Source of the DNA: Mesorhizobium kowhaii
GTDB lineage: Bacteria; Pseudomonadota; Alphaproteobacteria; Rhizobiales; Rhizobiaceae
DNA: 64,000 nucleotides
Direction of reading: 5' to 3'
Assembly (NCBI RefSeq): GCF_003253745.1
Contig: NZ_MZXV01000013.1
Span: forward strand, 310,001-374,000
In this document: one piece after another, positions 8,945 through 17,696 of the stretch
How positions within the stretch are numbered: the first letter of the stretch is position 1
Layout: every line of letters begins with the position of its first letter
Program-made: the position numbers and the translations under genes
The notes under the pieces: generated by a model
The model's database searches: none
The model's input: the letters and a program-made list of their open reading frames with translations, nothing else
Told to the model about the DNA's origin: nothing

Positions 8945-9919
8945 GTGGCGATGGAAACAGCGGATTTCATGCCGAGCGAGGCGGTCACGGCCGGCATCCG
9001 GAAAGGCATCGAGATCTATGAGGCGGCGAGGGCTTCGGCGGTTCGGCAGGTGCGCTGGCGGGTGCCGCTGTTCGTCGGCCTGGTGCTGGTGTTCGTGGTG
9101 CTGGTCGCTTGGCTGTTCAACAAGGTCGCCGATCCCAACGAGCAATGGTTCTCGACGCCGCATGTGTTTCTCTATGTCATCGGCTTCGCGGCTTCGATCC
9201 TGCTCTACTTCCAGGCCATGAAACCGGCGACGCGGCTGCGGCAATCGTTCCGCGAGACGCTGCTGCCGATCATCTTCGGCTTCATCGCGGATATGCGTTA
9301 CCAGCATGGAGGGAGGCCGAACTCTTTCGACCGGCTGCCGCGCGAGGCGGTCGGGCCGTTCAACCGGCAGTCGTTCGACGATGTCGTTTCGGGCCGCTAC
9401 GAAGAGTTTCCGTTCGAGCTTTACGAAGCAGAACTGCGGGAAGGGTCGGGCAAGGGTTCATCGACAGCCTTCAAGGGTGTCGTCGTCGCTTTCGAAGCGA
9501 TCGAGCCGTTCCCGGGAATATTGGTGGCGACGCGGTGGACCAATGCGGTCGTCGGCTTCTTCCGCGGCATGTTCGCCAGCAAGATGCAGGACTTGTCGTC
9601 CGGTGTGCCCGAGCTCGACGCCGCCTATGAATTCCGCACCGACAACATCGAGGCCGCACGGCCGCTGGTGACCGGCCGCCTGGCGCAGGCACTGAAATGG
9701 CTTGGCGAAACCTGGCCGGACGATCCGGCCCGCGTCGCACTCAACGGCAGCGACGGTTTCCTGCTGTTGCCGCAGACGAAGAATTTCTTCGAGTTGCCGG
9801 CTATCTCGGTGCCGCTCGACTACACCAGGCATGTCGCACCGATGATCGCGGACATGGGCGCCATGCTGGCGACGGCGGCACTGGTGCGCAAGATCGGCGC
9901 GAAGGACGAGATCGGTTGA
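8945..9919 (+). CDS. DUF3137-family membrane protein
   Basis: The protein has about 324 residues. Two hydrophobic helices lie near residues 42-62 and 78-94, flanked by charged residues, and a soluble C-terminal domain of about 220 residues follows. The layout and the motifs RETLLPIIFGFIADMRY and FELYEAEL followed by KGVVVAFE match DUF3137, a family of unknown function. GTG 8945 and ATG 8951 are both possible starts, two codons apart. It lies 60 bp after the CapA-like gene on the same strand and may be cotranscribed. No function is proposed. Confidence 0.7.
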   Translation: MAMETADFMPSEAVTAGIRKGIEIYEAARASAVRQVRWRVPLFVGLVLVFVVLVAWLFNKVADPNEQWFSTPHVFLYVIGFAASILLYFQAMKPATRLRQSFRETLLPIIFGFIADMRYQHGGRPNSFDRLPREAVGPFNRQSFDDVVSGRYEEFPFELYEAELREGSGKGSSTAFKGVVVAFEAIEPFPGILVATRWTNAVVGFFRGMFASKMQDLSSGVPELDAAYEFRTDNIEAARPLVTGRLAQALKWLGETWPDDPARVALNGSDGFLLLPQTKNFFELPAISVPLDYTRHVAPMIADMGAMLATAALVRKIGAKDEIG

Positions 9920-9925
9920 TCGCTG

Positions 9926-10420
9926 TCAGCAGTCGAAGCCGTATTTGTCGCGCATGTAATCTGCTTCTTCTTTCGACATTTTCTTGAACATCACACAGAC
10001 GGTGAAGCTACCGACCTGACGCCCACCGCTTCTGTATCCCCAGTCGGAAATGTCGTCCCTGGTGAATTCTATATTCTGGCCGAGGACGACGGTGTGCACT
10101 TCCTCCGGCTGGTTCGCCAGTATACCGACAAAACCGGTCTCGGTGCGGCGGAACGGTATGACCCAGAAGTGTTCGGTGACATTCCCGTCCCGCACCTTGA
10201 CCTTCAGTTTGAACCTGTCTGTCCCAGGGGGAGGAGCCTCGGACAAGGCGAGGAATTCATCCAGTCTGGCGCGCGCCTTCGCGGTAGCCAGAGCCATATC
10301 GGGATCGTCGGGGGTAAAGATGACCGTTTTGTCGTCGCCCGGATCCGTGGCTTGTGCGCCGGCCAATCCCGGAGCAAACGCCAGCATCAGGCCTATCATG
10401 GTCCGGACTGCAAACTTCAT
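9926..10420 (-). CDS. exported DUF2314-domain protein
   Basis: The start ATG 10420 follows AGGGGG at a good distance. Residues 1-23 form a Sec signal peptide ending at AGA-QA. The mature region carries the DUF2314 pattern: EHFWVIPFRR, GFVGILANQPEEV, GQNIEF and DDISDWGYRSGGRQVGSFT. A conserved Cys-containing tail ends in YGFDC. The function of the family is unknown; the signal peptide places this member in the periplasm. It is convergent with the DUF3137 gene, with six bases between the stops. Confidence 0.75.
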   Translation of the reverse strand: MKFAVRTMIGLMLAFAPGLAGAQATDPGDDKTVIFTPDDPDMALATAKARARLDEFLALSEAPPPGTDRFKLKVKVRDGNVTEHFWVIPFRRTETGFVGILANQPEEVHTVVLGQNIEFTRDDISDWGYRSGGRQVGSFTVCVMFKKMSKEEADYMRDKYGFDC

Positions 10421-10863
10421 CGAAGGCCCCCTTTATCGCAACGGTCGACACCATCCTGCATCCATTCCTGGTTTGCAACCGGAGCGCGAGTTTCATCCGC
10501 TTTGGGGGGCGATCGAACTGATCCTTGAAACAAAATTTGTACCGATGACCGGTCAGCAGTCTGTTTCGTGATGCCGCCCGAGATGGATTGCGGCGGCTGC
10601 GTGGTGATCGAATGCCGCCCGCCACAATCAGCCAAGTGACTCTTTTCGTGGAAGGAAGTGCGCTTGTTGGGGGAAACCGAAGTGGCCAGAAGTTGCATCG
10701 ACAGCGAGCAATGTGTCGGAATTAAGCCTATGATATTGTTTGCAAAAATCACTCAACGTGATTTGCGCGGGCCGAGCTTTCCGGTCCAGTTTCGGGTTGT
10801 TCGGTGCTGTCGTTTCTCAAGGTGGCAGCCCCGGAAAACCGAAACAGCACGGAGTGCTTACCG
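10421..10863. other. intergenic region, no gene seen
   Basis: These 443 bp separate the minus-strand DUF2314 gene and the plus-strand DUF1344 gene and must contain both promoters. The longest open frames are not protein-like and lack ribosome-binding sites. AT-rich tracts at 10720-10765 are the best place for the DUF1344 promoter. I see no repeat copy and no strong terminator. Confidence 0.4.
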
Positions 10864-11106
10864 ATGAAGAAGACCCTCGCAACCACCGTCGCTCTGCTCG
10901 CCTTCCTCGGCACGGCCTATGCCGCGACCGTTCAGGGCACCATCCAGTCGGTCGATCCGACGACCAAGTCGATCACCCTCGACGACGGCAAGATCTACCA
11001 GCTGTCGCCGGACGCGACTGTCGGAAAACTGAAGGTCGGCGCCAAGGTGGCGGTGACTGTCGATGACAAGACCGGCATGGTGACATCCATCAAGAAGGCT
11101 TCGTAG
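10864..11106 (+). CDS. small exported DUF1344-domain protein
   Basis: An 80-residue protein with a Sec signal peptide (MKKTLATTVALLAFLGTAYA) and a short OB-like beta domain. The pattern TVQGTIQSVDPTTKSITLDDG, broken after the first residues by conserved Gly/Asp turns, and the final VTVDDKTGMVTSI match DUF1344, common in Rhizobiales and of unknown function. It is probably periplasmic. It stands alone and is followed by a strong terminator at 11165-11194, so it is likely a monocistronic transcript. Confidence 0.82.
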   Translation: MKKTLATTVALLAFLGTAYAATVQGTIQSVDPTTKSITLDDGKIYQLSPDATVGKLKVGAKVAVTVDDKTGMVTSIKKAS

Positions 11107-11164
11107 ACGCGAGTGCGTCAGCAGACCTGCTGACCGAACTTTTCAGACCCAGTTCTACACTTCT

Positions 11165-11194
11165 TGGCCGGTTCCTTCGGGGATCGGCCATTTT
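11165..11194 (+). terminator. intrinsic terminator after DUF1344 gene
   Basis: An 11-bp stem (TGGCCGGTTCC with GGGATCGGCCA, two wobble pairs) closes a TTCG tetraloop and is followed by TTTT. It lies 58 bp after the stop codon. Confidence 0.8.
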
Positions 11195-11225
11195 CATCGT
11201 CTTCGCCACTCAACACCAGGCGACC

Positions 11226-11351
11226 AGAGCGGTTCACCGTTTCACGGAAACGCCGAACCGCTCTATCTCTTTGTTTAACGCAATTCCCTGAGGGAAACCG
11301 CTACGCGCTTTTCCCGGGAAAACCGTTTCACACTTTTCCAGGAATCGCTCT
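11226..11351 (+). repeat. palindromic intergenic repeat, family B (copy 1)
   Basis: The element opens with a perfect 10-bp inverted pair, AGAGCGGTTC (11226) and GAACCGCTCT. A second part with ACGCAATTCCCTGAGGGAA, then CGCTTTTCCCGGGAAAACCG and TTTCACACTTTTCCAGGAA, follows. The second part recurs in the opposite orientation, twice in tandem, at 60679-60813 and in degenerate form at 47890-47940. It sits in the promoter-proximal space of the FAD oxidoreductase at 11430. Short palindromic intergenic mosaics of this kind are known from rhizobial genomes. Confidence 0.75.
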
Positions 11352-11429
11352 GGGCGGAACGCGGTCCCGACAGCGCCGCTATGGTTTTTGCCAAAGAGCC
11401 GCGCTATCCCTTGGCCAACGGGGGCGTTC

Positions 11430-13052
11430 ATGGCCGAGGAACAAAAAGGGTTTCGCCTGTCGCGGCGATTGCTGCTGGGTGCGGCTGTCTTCGGCGGCGC
11501 GGTGCTGTGGGGCGGCACCACCGTGGCGCGGCTGGCGCGAGGGCCTTCGGGACCGAAGAACGCCGGACGCATCGCGGATATCGACGGCATCGCGCTGCCG
11601 CTGAAGCCAATCGCCAGCCCGCCGGCCTTTGATCCTTCGCTGCCCTGGTCGGCCAAGGGTGGCGATATCAACGATGCCAGCGGCCTGTCGAAGACGCCGG
11701 TCTATGGCGTGGTCGAGGTTGGCGAGGAAGACCACATCGCCAAGGCGCTGGCCTTCGCGCGCGCCAACGGGCTGAAAATCTCGCTGGCCGCCATCCGCCA
11801 TTCGATGGGCGGGCATGCCTTCGACGACAACGCATTGGTGCTCGACCTCAGAAAGTTCAACAAGGTCACCGTGGATGCCGCGGCGAAGACCATGACCCTG
11901 CAACCGGGTGCGCGCTGGCACGACATCCAGAATCTCTTACATCCGCGCTTTGCGGTGAAGGCGATGCAATCGACCGACATCTTCTCGGTCGGCGGTTCGC
12001 TGTCGGTCAATGCGCATGGCATGGACCACCAGGCCGGTTCGGTGGGAGGCTCGATCCGCTCGATGCGGGTGATGCTGGCCGATGGTTCGGTGACAACCTG
12101 CTCGCCAACCGAGAACATCGACCTGTTCCGCCACGTCGTTGGCGGCTACGGCCTGTTCGGCGTGGTGCTGGAGGCAACGCTCGATATCGTCGACAACACG
12201 GTCTACCGCACCTCGCGCGAGATCATCAAATCGGACGATTTCCCAAAATTCTTCGCCGATGTGCTGGAGCCGAACAAGGAGATCGGCCTGTTCTACGGCC
12301 ATCTGTCGACGGCGCCGGGCAATTTCCTCGAGGACATGATCGTCTATCGCTATGACAAGGTGGCCGACCAGCCGCCGGCCGACCAGCCTGAGATCGGCGA
12401 GCCGGGTTCGGTGGGGCTGAAGCGGGTGATCATCAATCTGGCGAAATGGGGCAGCCTGTTCCAGGAGCTGAAATGGTTCACCGAAAAGACGCTGGAGCCG
12501 AAATTCGAAAGCTGCACGGTGGCGCGCACTTCAGCCATGGCCGAGGGCGAGGCCTGTCTCGTCACCCGCAACAACCCGATGCATGATTCGGTGCCCTATC
12601 TCTTCAACGACCTGATGGATGAGACCGACATCCTGCACGAATATTTCATCCCGCGCGCCGCCTATATCGAGTTCATCACCGAAGCCCGCGAAATCCTGCG
12701 CAACCAGAAGCTGCCGGTGCTCAACGCCTCGGTGCGCATCGTCCACAAGGAGGATGTCGCGCTGACCTACGCGCCGGAGCCGGCCTATTCGCTGGTACTC
12801 TACATCAACCAGCCGACCGATGCCGACGGCAATGCGAAAATGCGGGCGCTGACACGGGCGCTGATCGACGTGACGATCAAGCATGGCGGGCGGTTCTTCC
12901 TGCCCTACCAACTGCATTACACCGCCAGGGAGTTGCTGGCCTCCTATCCCGAGTTGCCGGCCTTCCTGGCGGCGAAGCGGCAATATGACCCGACGGAACT
13001 GTTTTCCTCGACCTTCTACCGTGCCATCAAGGCGCTGAGCGGAGTGGCGTAG
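11430..13052 (+). CDS. Tat-signal FAD-binding (PCMH-type) oxidoreductase
   Basis: I chose ATG 11430 because it places a twin-arginine signal (FRLSRRLLLGAAVFGGA) about 10 residues in. The PCMH/FAD_binding_4 domain spans about residues 85-270: VYGVVEVGEEDHIAKAL, IRHSMGGHAF (the position where covalent-flavin family members have GGGH), the TLQPGARWHDI segment, and SVGGSLSVNAHGMD followed by VGGYGLFGVV. The C-terminal half resembles the substrate-binding cap of aldonolactone or alditol oxidases, ending in KRQYDPTELFSSTFYR. The substrate is unknown; periplasmic or membrane-surface oxidation is likely from the Tat signal. The exported protein at 13071 follows within 18 bp, so the two are probably cotranscribed. 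Confidence 0.78.
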   Translation: MAEEQKGFRLSRRLLLGAAVFGGAVLWGGTTVARLARGPSGPKNAGRIADIDGIALPLKPIASPPAFDPSLPWSAKGGDINDASGLSKTPVYGVVEVGEEDHIAKALAFARANGLKISLAAIRHSMGGHAFDDNALVLDLRKFNKVTVDAAAKTMTLQPGARWHDIQNLLHPRFAVKAMQSTDIFSVGGSLSVNAHGMDHQAGSVGGSIRSMRVMLADGSVTTCSPTENIDLFRHVVGGYGLFGVVLEATLDIVDNTVYRTSREIIKSDDFPKFFADVLEPNKEIGLFYGHLSTAPGNFLEDMIVYRYDKVADQPPADQPEIGEPGSVGLKRVIINLAKWGSLFQELKWFTEKTLEPKFESCTVARTSAMAEGEACLVTRNNPMHDSVPYLFNDLMDETDILHEYFIPRAAYIEFITEAREILRNQKLPVLNASVRIVHKEDVALTYAPEPAYSLVLYINQPTDADGNAKMRALTRALIDVTIKHGGRFFLPYQLHYTARELLASYPELPAFLAAKRQYDPTELFSSTFYRAIKALSGVA

Positions 13053-13070
13053 AAGGCAGGAGAACAACCA

Positions 13071-13694
13071 ATGCGGATGGTATCAGCGGCGGCACTTACC
13101 CTCATCGCGCTGTGCGCTGGACCGGCCGGAGCCGAGGATCTCAAGGCTTTCAAGCTGACGATCGACGGCGTGACGGTCGACATCGATCCCGGCGAGAGCG
13201 CAAACGTAACGCTGCCCGGCGGCAAGCAGAGCAAAGTGACGCTCGAGCGCAACGACTTCGCCACCTTTTCCGGCGGCAGTTTCTCCTTCGTCCATCCGAG
13301 CAACATTTCGGTGACCAAGACCGATCTCGGCGAAAACATCACGCAGTATCTGATGGCGTCGGCACTGGGCACGATCGTCGTCGTGCAGGAATACGGCAAG
13401 ATGAATCCGGTGTTCCTCAACCAGCTGATGCTGCAGGAGATGACCAAGGAATCGGTGCAGGCTGGAGCTGCGCTGACGCAGGAGCCGACGACGCGCAAGC
13501 TCGCCGACGGCAAGGAATTGACTGGCATTCTCGCCAAGGTGACGACACGCACCGACACCGCCGATTTCGAGATCGTCGGCTTCGGCCATGCCGATCAGGG
13601 GCTGCTGTTCATCACCCGCGTTGCCGGCGAGGACGCGGCGACCGAAAAGCCGTTGATCGACAAGTTCTGGCAGAGCCTGAAAGTCAAATTGTAG
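13071..13694 (+). CDS. exported protein of unknown function
   Basis: AGGAGA precedes the ATG. Residues 1-21 form a Sec signal peptide ending AGA-ED. The 186-residue mature part is a beta-rich, Lys/Thr-rich sequence without Cys and without a motif I recognise. Its close spacing after the Tat-exported FAD oxidoreductase suggests a shared transcript and a periplasmic accessory role, but that is inference only. Its stop is five bases from the stop of the convergent gene at 13700. Confidence 0.6.
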   Translation: MRMVSAAALTLIALCAGPAGAEDLKAFKLTIDGVTVDIDPGESANVTLPGGKQSKVTLERNDFATFSGGSFSFVHPSNISVTKTDLGENITQYLMASALGTIVVVQEYGKMNPVFLNQLMLQEMTKESVQAGAALTQEPTTRKLADGKELTGILAKVTTRTDTADFEIVGFGHADQGLLFITRVAGEDAATEKPLIDKFWQSLKVKL

Positions 13695-13699
13695 AAGGG

Positions 13700-14221
13700 C
13701 TACAGGCCTTTCGGCACCAGGCCGGTCAGCCAGTTGGCCGACCGTTTTGCCATGTCGGCGGTCGCCGACACGGCGCGGCCAAGATCGGTCTTGACCACGG
13801 CGTAGCCGTTCTTCGTGCGATAGAGCACGCCGGTTCCGCCATCGACCACTTGTTCATAGGCGACGGGCCGGGCGGCGGCCGCTTCCATGGCCGTGGTCGG
13901 CGAGCCGACCGGGACGCTCGGCCGATGGCTCAATTCCGGCGGCAGCGGGTTTTCAATTTTAACGACCCTGCTGACGGGCTTCAGCTCCGGGCGCGACGCG
14001 GTCGCGGCCAGTTGCGCGGAGGACGACGAGCCCTTCGCGCGGCAGATGCCGGAGATGAGCGGGTAGTTGAAATTGCGCTCGTGCAGCATCTGGCTTTTCA
14101 TCGCCGCTTCGCACTCGGCGATGGTCGACCACTTGGCCGGCGTCTCGCCGATATATTCGCAAAGCTTGGCGTCGCAGTCGCAGCCGACAATAGTCATGGC
14201 GACAAGGGCGGTCTTGATCAC
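13700..14221 (-). CDS. small Cys-containing exported or lipid-anchored protein, unknown function
   Basis: GTG 14221 is preferred: AAGGGA lies about 8 bases upstream and the translation begins MIKTALVAMTIVGCDCDAKL, a short hydrophobic leader ending in a Cys pair that could act as a lipobox. The N-terminal 60 residues hold four to five Cys (CDCDAKLCEYIG, then AECEAAM and ISGICRA), a pattern suggesting disulfides. The C-terminal half is Ala/Pro-rich and ends in a helix. ATG 14194 is also in frame, but it would remove most of the leader. I do not recognise the family. Confidence 0.55.
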   Translation of the reverse strand: MIKTALVAMTIVGCDCDAKLCEYIGETPAKWSTIAECEAAMKSQMLHERNFNYPLISGICRAKGSSSSAQLAATASRPELKPVSRVVKIENPLPPELSHRPSVPVGSPTTAMEAAAARPVAYEQVVDGGTGVLYRTKNGYAVVKTDLGRAVSATADMAKRSANWLTGLVPKGL

Positions 14222-14263
14222 GGTCTTGTCCCTTCGAGATGCCCCCCGGCAGCCCATTTAGGC

Positions 14264-14331
14264 GCATGTCGTGGTCCCAAAACCGGTTCCACCTCGGGTC
14301 GAGCCCGTGGGCATGCTTTTGGGCGACATGC
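14264..14331 (+). repeat. palindromic intergenic repeat, family A (copy 1)
   Basis: Outer arms GCATGTCG and CGACATGC, with inner CCCAAAACCG and CTTTTGGG, form an imperfect hairpin. The same arms recur at 34511-34554, 52075-52120 and, inverted, 63169-63206. It occupies most of the gap between two minus-strand genes. Confidence 0.8.
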
Positions 14332-14410
14332 AAACAACCCATCGCGCGCGAACAAGGCGGGATTTGGCCGCGATTGTGGAATGAGCGTGGCGGAGCGCCG
14401 AACAGTCGAT

Positions 14411-15409
14411 CTATCGCGTGGCCGGCGAGATCCGTTTGAGGAAATTCGCGATCAGCCGCACCACATCGTGCGGATGTTCAACCTGCGGGATGTGGTTGAC
14501 GCCATCGAGAACCGCCAGTTCGGCGTGCGGAAACAGCGAGGCAATCTCTTTACCCTGTTCGAGGGGCGTGGTCGTATCGTCTCGTCCCCAGATGACGAGA
14601 ACGGGCGGCGTGAAGGTGCGATAGTTCGCGGGGTTGGCGGCAAGGGATTTTCGTTCGTCGTTGAACAGGCCGCTGAACAGCCAATGGCCGACCGCATTGG
14701 TGGTGCCTTCAACATTGAGTGGCCGTGCGTAGATCGCGATACGTTCGGCGGTGACCACGTCGTCGTTCTCAATGAAAGAGCGCAGACCCGGTCCGACCAT
14801 AAGCGGGTTGGTGAAGGTCGAAGCGGTCAGCAATTGGCGTGGCCAGTCGCTGTTCAGGAAGGATGCGAACGGCAAGGCCGGCGCCTCGGTCCGGCCGAGG
14901 CCAAGTGCAACGTCGAGCAGGATCAGCGAGTCGATGCGAGCCGGGGCCGAGAAGGCGGCTTCGATCACGCCACCGCCGCCATAGGAGTGGACACCGACAC
15001 TGAAATGGCGAAGGCCGAGCGCGTCGGCGAAACCGAGTACGCGTCTTGCGTGGGAAGCGCGCGAATAATCCTGGTCGGCCGGTCTTTCCGAATAGCCAAA
15101 GGGAGGCATGTCGGGCGCTATGACGCGAAAGCCCTGTTCTCCCAATGGCGCGGCGATATCGCGGTATGTCTCGGCCCAGGAGGCCGTGCCGTGGAACAGA
15201 AGCAGCGGCGGCCCGTCCTGCGGTCCCCAGACCTGATAGTGGATCTTCAGGCCATCGACGGTGGCAAACAGCGCTCCCGCCGGGGCTGCTTCCTCGGGTG
15301 ACAGGTTCTCTCGCAGCGCCGCCGCGCCGCGAAAGCCGACAAGCGCGACCACAATGAGCATGATCAGCGTGAGCGCGAGCCAGCCGACGATGCGGATCAG
15401 TCTGCGCAT
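14411..15409 (-). CDS. membrane-anchored alpha/beta hydrolase
   Basis: A 332-residue protein with one N-terminal membrane helix (about residues 8-28), so the enzyme domain is probably anchored at the inner membrane facing the periplasm. The fold motifs are clear: LLLFHGTASWAETY (oxyanion region), DMPPFGYSERP, VGVHSYGGGG with the nucleophile Ser near residue 142, VIWGRDDTTTP with the acid Asp, and DGVNHIPQVEHP with the His. The nucleophile elbow reads V-H-S-Y-G-G rather than G-x-S-x-G. Family membership includes esterases and haloalkane-dehalogenase relatives; the substrate is unknown. It lies 15 bp downstream of the gene ending at 15425, on the same strand. Confidence 0.78.
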   Translation of the reverse strand: MRRLIRIVGWLALTLIMLIVVALVGFRGAAALRENLSPEEAAPAGALFATVDGLKIHYQVWGPQDGPPLLLFHGTASWAETYRDIAAPLGEQGFRVIAPDMPPFGYSERPADQDYSRASHARRVLGFADALGLRHFSVGVHSYGGGGVIEAAFSAPARIDSLILLDVALGLGRTEAPALPFASFLNSDWPRQLLTASTFTNPLMVGPGLRSFIENDDVVTAERIAIYARPLNVEGTTNAVGHWLFSGLFNDERKSLAANPANYRTFTPPVLVIWGRDDTTTPLEQGKEIASLFPHAELAVLDGVNHIPQVEHPHDVVRLIANFLKRISPATR

Positions 15410-15424
15410 TGCCTGGCTATCGTC

Positions 15425-16555
15425 TCAATAGTCATAGACGTGTTCGAGCTTGGCGCCTGACTTGATCAGCGCCGGTAGCACCAGATGCAGCTTGCGCACG
15501 GCGACGGTCAGCCCGGTGCGGCGCGTCGACGGGTCAGCCGGCAGCGGATAGCTGAACAGAATGCGGATGCCTTCGGGAACGGCGATCGAATCGGTGGAAA
15601 GCATGGTGACCATGATCTCGTCATTGCCGCCGATCTCGACGAAGGAGACGCCCTTGTCGATCAGGCGCGGGATCATCTCAGTAAACACCTGATAGCGCTT
15701 GGTGACGAAGACGGTGCCGTCGGCGCCGTAGTCGCGCTCAAGCAAGGTGTCGGGCTCGTTGTGCGTTGCTTCGCCGACCGGCCCCTTGGCCCAGACATGA
15801 ATATCGAGGAAGGCTGGTGGGGACGTGGCTGCGAGTGCCTTGGTGATCAGGTCGGCGTAGCCCTGCTTGATGGTGTCGGCGAGGCCGAAGGCAAGCTTGC
15901 GTTCGCTGGTGCGGATGGAGCTGTCGCCCGGCGCCGGCTGCACAGCAAACAGGCCGGCGCGCTTCTCGGCATAGGGAAATTGATACCACGGCACCTGGTC
16001 GAGGAAAGCGGCATAGTCGGCCGCCACCTTGGCCTGATAGATGTCGGCGGCGGTGCGCTTGCCTGATGTCGCCTCGGTGATGCGGCCGACCGTGTTCTCA
16101 TAGGCCCATTGCAGGATATGTTCGATGCTGTGGCTGGTGCCGATGATGACCAGCATCTGGTGGTTGGCGAAGTTGAACTTGTAGGCAGAACTGGCGCGGA
16201 TCACCATGGCGTAGTCCTGCCAGAAGCGGCCGACATAGGACCAATAGGGAAAGCCGCTCGGCTGGTTCTTGTCGACGAAGCCGGCATATTCGCGCGCGGC
16301 GTAGACGATCGCCCATTCCGGGTAGGTGAGGAAGGTCGATTCCTCCGGCCGCTGGTAGCCGGGGATTTCGGCGCGAACCTTGTCGGCCAGCGCCTTGGGC
16401 GGTGCGCCATCGGCAATGCCGGGCAGCGGCGCCTTGTCGAGTGACGACGTGGTCAGGAAGCCATAGCTCAGCCCGACGATCGGGATCAGGATGACGATGA
16501 CGATCAGCCACAGGATCGTCTTGACGATGCGCTTCAGCCAGCGAAACAGGAACAT
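15425..16555 (-). CDS. single-pass membrane protein of unknown function
   Basis: ATG 16555 gives 376 residues beginning MFLFRWLKRIVKTILWLIVI, a strongly hydrophobic anchor at about residues 9-33. The rest is soluble and well ordered in composition, with conserved-looking segments such as FLTYPEWAIVYAAREYAGF, WQDYAMVIRA and a His-bearing stretch, TSHSIEHILQWAYEN. I do not recognise a family. A longer frame continues upstream, but its Ser/Pro-rich translation overlaps the next gene and is not protein-like. It lies 7 bp downstream of the four-helix membrane gene, so the two are very likely one operon. Confidence 0.6.
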   Translation of the reverse strand: MFLFRWLKRIVKTILWLIVIVILIPIVGLSYGFLTTSSLDKAPLPGIADGAPPKALADKVRAEIPGYQRPEESTFLTYPEWAIVYAAREYAGFVDKNQPSGFPYWSYVGRFWQDYAMVIRASSAYKFNFANHQMLVIIGTSHSIEHILQWAYENTVGRITEATSGKRTAADIYQAKVAADYAAFLDQVPWYQFPYAEKRAGLFAVQPAPGDSSIRTSERKLAFGLADTIKQGYADLITKALAATSPPAFLDIHVWAKGPVGEATHNEPDTLLERDYGADGTVFVTKRYQVFTEMIPRLIDKGVSFVEIGGNDEIMVTMLSTDSIAVPEGIRILFSYPLPADPSTRRTGLTVAVRKLHLVLPALIKSGAKLEHVYDY

Positions 16556-16562
16556 GGCCGGG

Positions 16563-16997
16563 TCAGGCCGTGGCGAAGTGGTCGTGTATGCGCTTCGACA
16601 GCCAGAAGCCGACATAGACGGCGAAGCCGCCGATGACGATGTGCGGCAGGTTGGCGAAGAAGCGGGCCGGGAATTCGATATCGTTGAGGGAGCGGAAGCC
16701 GTTGATGAAGATGCCGGCATCGAGGCAGCCGGAACCGGTGATCAGGCCAAGCACGCCGTCGAACAGATAGACTGAGCCGAACAGCTTGAAATAGAACACC
16801 GCCTGACGGTGCGAGATGAAGGCGGCGGCCAGCGCCCAGACGCCGGAGAAGGCGTGCAGCAGGTCGTCATACCATTGCAGCGAGAACAGGCCGAACAGAT
16901 TGCCGTTGGCATCGTTGAACGCCGGTATGTAGCCGATGGCGACGACGCCGAAGAACAGGAAAGCATAGGCAACGGCAAGCTTCTGGATCAACGTCAT
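16563..16997 (-). CDS. small polytopic membrane protein (DUF4383-like)
   Basis: 144 residues with four predicted membrane helices (about 7-25, 45-65, 68-85 and 112-132) joined by short loops. It resembles the DUF4383 type in length and layout (LLHAFSGVWALAAAF, then FKLFGSVYLFDGVLGLITG), but the assignment is tentative. A GGGGG stretch precedes the ATG. It is probably the first gene of a minus-strand set with the genes at 15425 and 14411. A possible -10 hexamer (TACAAT on the minus strand) lies at 17077-17082. Confidence 0.55.
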   Translation of the reverse strand: MTLIQKLAVAYAFLFFGVVAIGYIPAFNDANGNLFGLFSLQWYDDLLHAFSGVWALAAAFISHRQAVFYFKLFGSVYLFDGVLGLITGSGCLDAGIFINGFRSLNDIEFPARFFANLPHIVIGGFAVYVGFWLSKRIHDHFATA

Positions 16998-17696
16998 GAA
17001 GTATCCCCCTTCAAGTGACGCCGAACGTTAGCTGATTTTAGCGCCGGTTGCAGCCCTATCCGGAAACAGCGTAAAAATTGTAGGGGATAGCCAAAAAGAC
17101 AGTCGGCGCCGGGATTTCTCCCAGCGCCTCCCTGTCAGATCAGGACACGGTCGCGGCAGCAACTTCCGTAAAGTCGTCGCGCCATGCCGGCCTTGATTTT
17201 GACGGTCCTGCCAGTCCGCCACCCGAGAGCAGCGTCCGTTCGGGACCACGCCGGTCTCCACCCTTGCGAGCTTTGCCCTGCGCACCATCGAAGGTTTTTG
17301 CCGTCCTTCATGGCAGCATCGGTCCGCCGTCGGCGTTGGCACGCTTTCCGCGGCCCCGTAGGTCTCGGCATCCGCCCCTCGAACAGGCAAGCCTGCTCTC
17401 GCTCTGGGCCGTACGGGCCTCAGGAAATCCGCCTTTCACTTCGCCTTTCGGCTGGGCGATCGGTAGCCGCCTGAGATGGGTTGAACTTACGCCGGGTAAG
17501 GGTTGTGGGGAATGGCCGCGGGCCTGTGGATAGCGGGATTATCGGGGATCAATCAATGACAGCGGGATTTTCCGGTCCGCCATGATGGGCGGCAGCGGCG
17601 GACATTCGGCGCTTGCCCTGCCGGCGGGCGCGGGTTTCAATGCCGGCAAAGGATTCGAGGCGCCGGGCGCATTGGTGTCCTTGCGGGAGGGTGTGC
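16998..17696. other. long intergenic region, no gene recognised
   Basis: Nearly 700 bp between divergent genes. Short open frames exist on both strands but have Arg/Pro-rich, non-protein-like translations. I searched by eye for RNase P RNA, tmRNA and 6S RNA cores and found none. The region is GC-rich with several short dyads, so an unrecognised structured RNA is not excluded. It must hold the promoter of the membrane-protein operon (minus) and that of the lipid kinase (plus). Confidence 0.4.

Noticed and set aside
13112-15301. A 729-codon plus-strand frame across several genes
   Set aside because: It crosses an exported-protein gene, a minus-strand gene and a hydrolase in other frames. The translation is not protein-like.
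16998-17696. RNase P RNA, tmRNA or 6S RNA
   Set aside because: The gap length invited it, but none of the conserved core sequences or the tmRNA tag was found on either strand.
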